This document shows positions 62,060-64,000 of a DNA stretch of 64,000 nt, piece after piece. This stretch comes from Nocardia pseudobrasiliensis NBRC 108224. GTDB taxonomy: Bacteria > Actinomycetota > Actinomycetes > Mycobacteriales > Mycobacteriaceae. The notes beneath the pieces were generated by a model. That model had not been told where the DNA came from. It ran no database searches and was given only the letters and a program-made list of their open reading frames with translations. Numbering within the stretch: position 1 is the first letter of the stretch; each line of letters opens with the position of its first letter. The stretch spans positions 1 to 64,000 of the forward strand of contig NZ_BDBS01000003.1 in NCBI RefSeq assembly GCF_001613105.1, in the 5' to 3' direction. A program made the translations under genes and the position numbers.

Positions 62060-62997
62060 AGCTGTCCGGACCCGTATCCCTGGCCCTGCTGCTGGTCATG
62101 ACGCTCGTCTGCGCCGCCTATCTGACCGTCGGTGTGCTGCATGTGGATCCGCGCCGGGAACTGACCAGGGTGACGGTTCTGGTCGGCTCCTCCGGCGGTC
62201 TGATGCGGACTTCCCAGGTGGATCTGCGGGGCCTGCGCATCGGGGAGGTCGAGTCCATCGCGACCACCGCCGACGGATTGGCGATCCGGCTCGGTTGGGA
62301 TGCGCGCTACCGGATTCCGGCCGACAGCGAGGTGCGCATCGCCAATCTGTCGGCGGCCGGGGAGCAGTTCCTCGACTTCCGTCCGCATTCGGCCGCGGGA
62401 CCGTATCTGCGCGACGGCAGCGTGATTCCGGCCGCCCAGGTGCGCGTGGCCACCACCGTGAGCGAGGCGCTGGCCCGCATCGACGCGCTGAACAGCCGGA
62501 TCGATCCGAATCAGGTCGCCGATCTGGCGGCGACGGTCTCGACGGGCGTCGCCGGCCGCGATGCCGAAATCCGCAATCTGACAGCGGCTCTGACGATGAC
62601 CGGTCGGCTGCTGCGCGACCGGCGCGAACAGCTCACCCGGCTGTATCGCAACGCGCAGACCCTCGGGGACAACCTGAACGGTTACGGCCCGACCGTCGCG
62701 AGCGGCGGCGGCGATATCGGCCGGGGCCTGCCGGAAGTCCTGCGGCTGATCGACGCCTTCCAGGGCTATTCCTATGCGGGCGAACGGATCTGGGACGACC
62801 CGCTGGATCCGCTGGTGCACCGGATCGATCAATACCTGTCCGAGCTCGGACCCGATCTGGCCCATATCGCCACCGTGCTGAAACCGGCGACCACCGTGCT
62901 CGAACCCGTTCGGGTGGACGCCGGTTCGATCGTCGATCTCCTCTCGGCGGCCTTCCCGGGCGGTCCGGCCCGGATCACGATCCAACCGCCTCGATAG
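62056..62997 (+). CDS. mceF: Mce protein F
   Basis: 313 residues. A membrane anchor (VSLALLLVMTLVCAAYLTVG) and an MCE domain with GGLMRTSQVDLRGLRIGEVE are followed by a helical stretch. MceF proteins are usually 400-550 residues with a long Pro/Gly tail; this one stops soon after the helices. It ends 13 bases before the Mce-associated protein gene. Confidence 0.9.
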   Translation: MKLSGPVSLALLLVMTLVCAAYLTVGVLHVDPRRELTRVTVLVGSSGGLMRTSQVDLRGLRIGEVESIATTADGLAIRLGWDARYRIPADSEVRIANLSAAGEQFLDFRPHSAAGPYLRDGSVIPAAQVRVATTVSEALARIDALNSRIDPNQVADLAATVSTGVAGRDAEIRNLTAALTMTGRLLRDRREQLTRLYRNAQTLGDNLNGYGPTVASGGGDIGRGLPEVLRLIDAFQGYSYAGERIWDDPLDPLVHRIDQYLSELGPDLAHIATVLKPATTVLEPVRVDAGSIVDLLSAAFPGGPARITIQPPR

Positions 62998-63010
62998 ATC
63001 AGGAGTCGAG

Positions 63011-63565
63011 ATGTCCACCACCGAGATCACCGCCGAAGCCGAGACCACACCGCCGCCCACGCCGCGACGACGACCCTCGCGCGGCACGGCCCTGCTCGCC
63101 CTCGCCGTCGTCCTGCTCGCGCTCGCGGGCTTGTTCGCCTACCAATGGCACCGCAGCGCGGCCGATCTCAGCGCGCTGCGGGCACAGAACGGCGATCGCG
63201 AGCACGTCGCCGCGCTCGCCAAGGACTACACGCTGCGCTCGCTGACCTACGACTACCGCAATCTGCCCGGCTTCTTCGACGGCGTTCAGCGCGATACCTC
63301 CGATACGTTGCACAAGCGCTATTCCGATGTGCGCGAAACCCTTTCGACGATCATGACCCAGGCACAAGTGGTGGCGACCGGTCAGGTACTCGGCACCGCC
63401 GTCGAGCCGACCGGCCCGGATCAGTACGTGGTCACGGTTTTCGCCACCCAGCGCACCCAGAACGTGCAGCAGCCCGATCCGGCGACCGTACCGAATCTGC
63501 TGTCGGTCACCATCGCCCGCCACGACGGCGCCTGGCAGGTCACCGATTACGGGCCGAAGTCCTGA
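63011..63565 (+). CDS. Mce-associated membrane protein (Mas)
   Basis: 184 residues. A cytosolic Pro-rich start (AETTPPPTPRRRPSRG), a membrane helix (GTALLALAVVLLALAGLFAY) and an external domain with RSLTYDYRNLPGFFDGVQR are the pattern of Mas proteins found at the end of mce operons. They stabilise or assist the Mce complex. Its 3' end overlaps the convergent TetR gene by 19 bases. Confidence 0.88.
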   Translation: MSTTEITAEAETTPPPTPRRRPSRGTALLALAVVLLALAGLFAYQWHRSAADLSALRAQNGDREHVAALAKDYTLRSLTYDYRNLPGFFDGVQRDTSDTLHKRYSDVRETLSTIMTQAQVVATGQVLGTAVEPTGPDQYVVTVFATQRTQNVQQPDPATVPNLLSVTIARHDGAWQVTDYGPKS

Positions 63566-64000
63566 GGGCCGACCCGCTCGTCGAGGCGCAACGCGACCCC
63601 GCGCGCCGCGGCGACCGCCGAGAACGCACCCCAGACGAAGGTGGTCAGCTCGGTGACCAGCGCCTCCTGATCGATCGTGGGCGAGTTCAGCCAGCGCAGT
63701 ACCGCGAGCCCGACCGCGCCGAGCGTGCCGTCGACGACGTATTCGATATTGTCCCCGTCGCCGCCGCGCGAGCGCAGCAGCATCGAGAGCAGCGCCGCCC
63801 CCGAATCCGACAGTCCCCGACCGCCTTCCAGCAGCGTCATGGCGGAATGGCCCTCGCCGAACTGGGATCCGACCAGGAATCGGAACAGATTCGGATGTTC
63901 GGCGACCAGAGTCACATACGCCGTCAGCGCGGCGCGAATGGACTCCTCCACGGTGCCCGACATCGGGAACAACGGCACCATCCGCTCGATGAGCAGATCC
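63547..64000 (-). CDS. TetR-family regulator (5' partial, C-terminal part)
   Basis: The gene runs off the right edge; about 150 C-terminal residues are visible, from LIERMVPLFPM through HPNLFRFLVGSQFGE and TLGAVGLAVLRWLNSP. This ligand-binding domain matches TetR/AcrR regulators of lipid genes in mycolata (HPNLFRFLV element). No HTH is in the window. It may add a second control layer to the mce locus, but this is only by position. Confidence 0.75.
   Translation of the reverse strand, partial: DLLIERMVPLFPMSGTVEESIRAALTAYVTLVAEHPNLFRFLVGSQFGEGHSAMTLLEGGRGLSDSGAALLSMLLRSRGGDGDNIEYVVDGTLGAVGLAVLRWLNSPTIDQEALVTELTTFVWGAFSAVAAARGVALRLDERVGPQDFGP

Overview
The window is high-GC actinobacterial DNA. 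Its mce operon (two YrbE permeases, six Mce proteins, an Mce-associated protein), Lsr2, a DevR/DosR-type regulator, FadA/FadB, ANTAR regulators and many secreted lipases point to a mycolic-acid actinomycete, most likely Nocardia or a close relative. The genus is an inference. I saw no rRNA, tRNA, CRISPR array or insertion sequence.

Layout. 1-5 kb: end of a membrane protein, an OmpR-type two-component pair, a sugar-nucleotide epimerase, small stress-type proteins and devR behind a DosR-like box. 5-14 kb: ComB-like phosphatase, small unknown proteins, a PAS-ANTAR regulator, acyl-ACP desaturase, a broken and partly inverted devS GAF fragment, glutamate decarboxylase, an OhrR-like regulator and an acyltransferase. 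14-25 kb: secreted proteins and a lipase, an F420-type oxidoreductase behind a MerR-type promoter, NUDIX, LysR and FMN reductase, a decayed merR, hemerythrin, lsr2, and a three-gene TIGR04222/DUF692/SCO6045-like operon. 25-35 kb: narI remnant, polA-like polymerase, MarR with tandem operators, lipases, methyltransferase, GAF-ANTAR and uppP. 35-40 kb: a peptide gene with a threefold GCIS repeat, an adenylate-forming enzyme, a GRDP-like protein, an MFS exporter and two secreted papain-fold proteases. 40-46 kb: a beta-oxidation operon with a divergent TetR. 47-54 kb: HAD hydrolase, SagB-like oxidoreductase, and a ribose-type ABC system with RbsD and a LacI regulator. 54-64 kb: methyltransferase, TetR and a compact mce operon.

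The two most interesting systems are both inferred peptide-modification loci. (1) At 35.1-40.1 kb a 44-residue peptide with repeated GCIS(K) units has a strong Shine-Dalgarno site. A 9-bp GC hairpin follows it, and then come an ANL-type ligase, a GRDP-like protein, an exporter and two secreted cysteine proteases; an undecaprenyl-diphosphatase gene lies just upstream. (2) At 21.6-23.7 kb a membrane protein with a Gly/Ser/Cys tail overlaps a DUF692 (MNIO) enzyme gene, which overlaps a small SCO6045-like gene.

There is also a pattern of decay around hypoxia functions. devR is kept, but devS survives only as a fragment with an internal inversion and narI as a C-terminal remnant. A merR gene has decayed while its promoter still looks intact.
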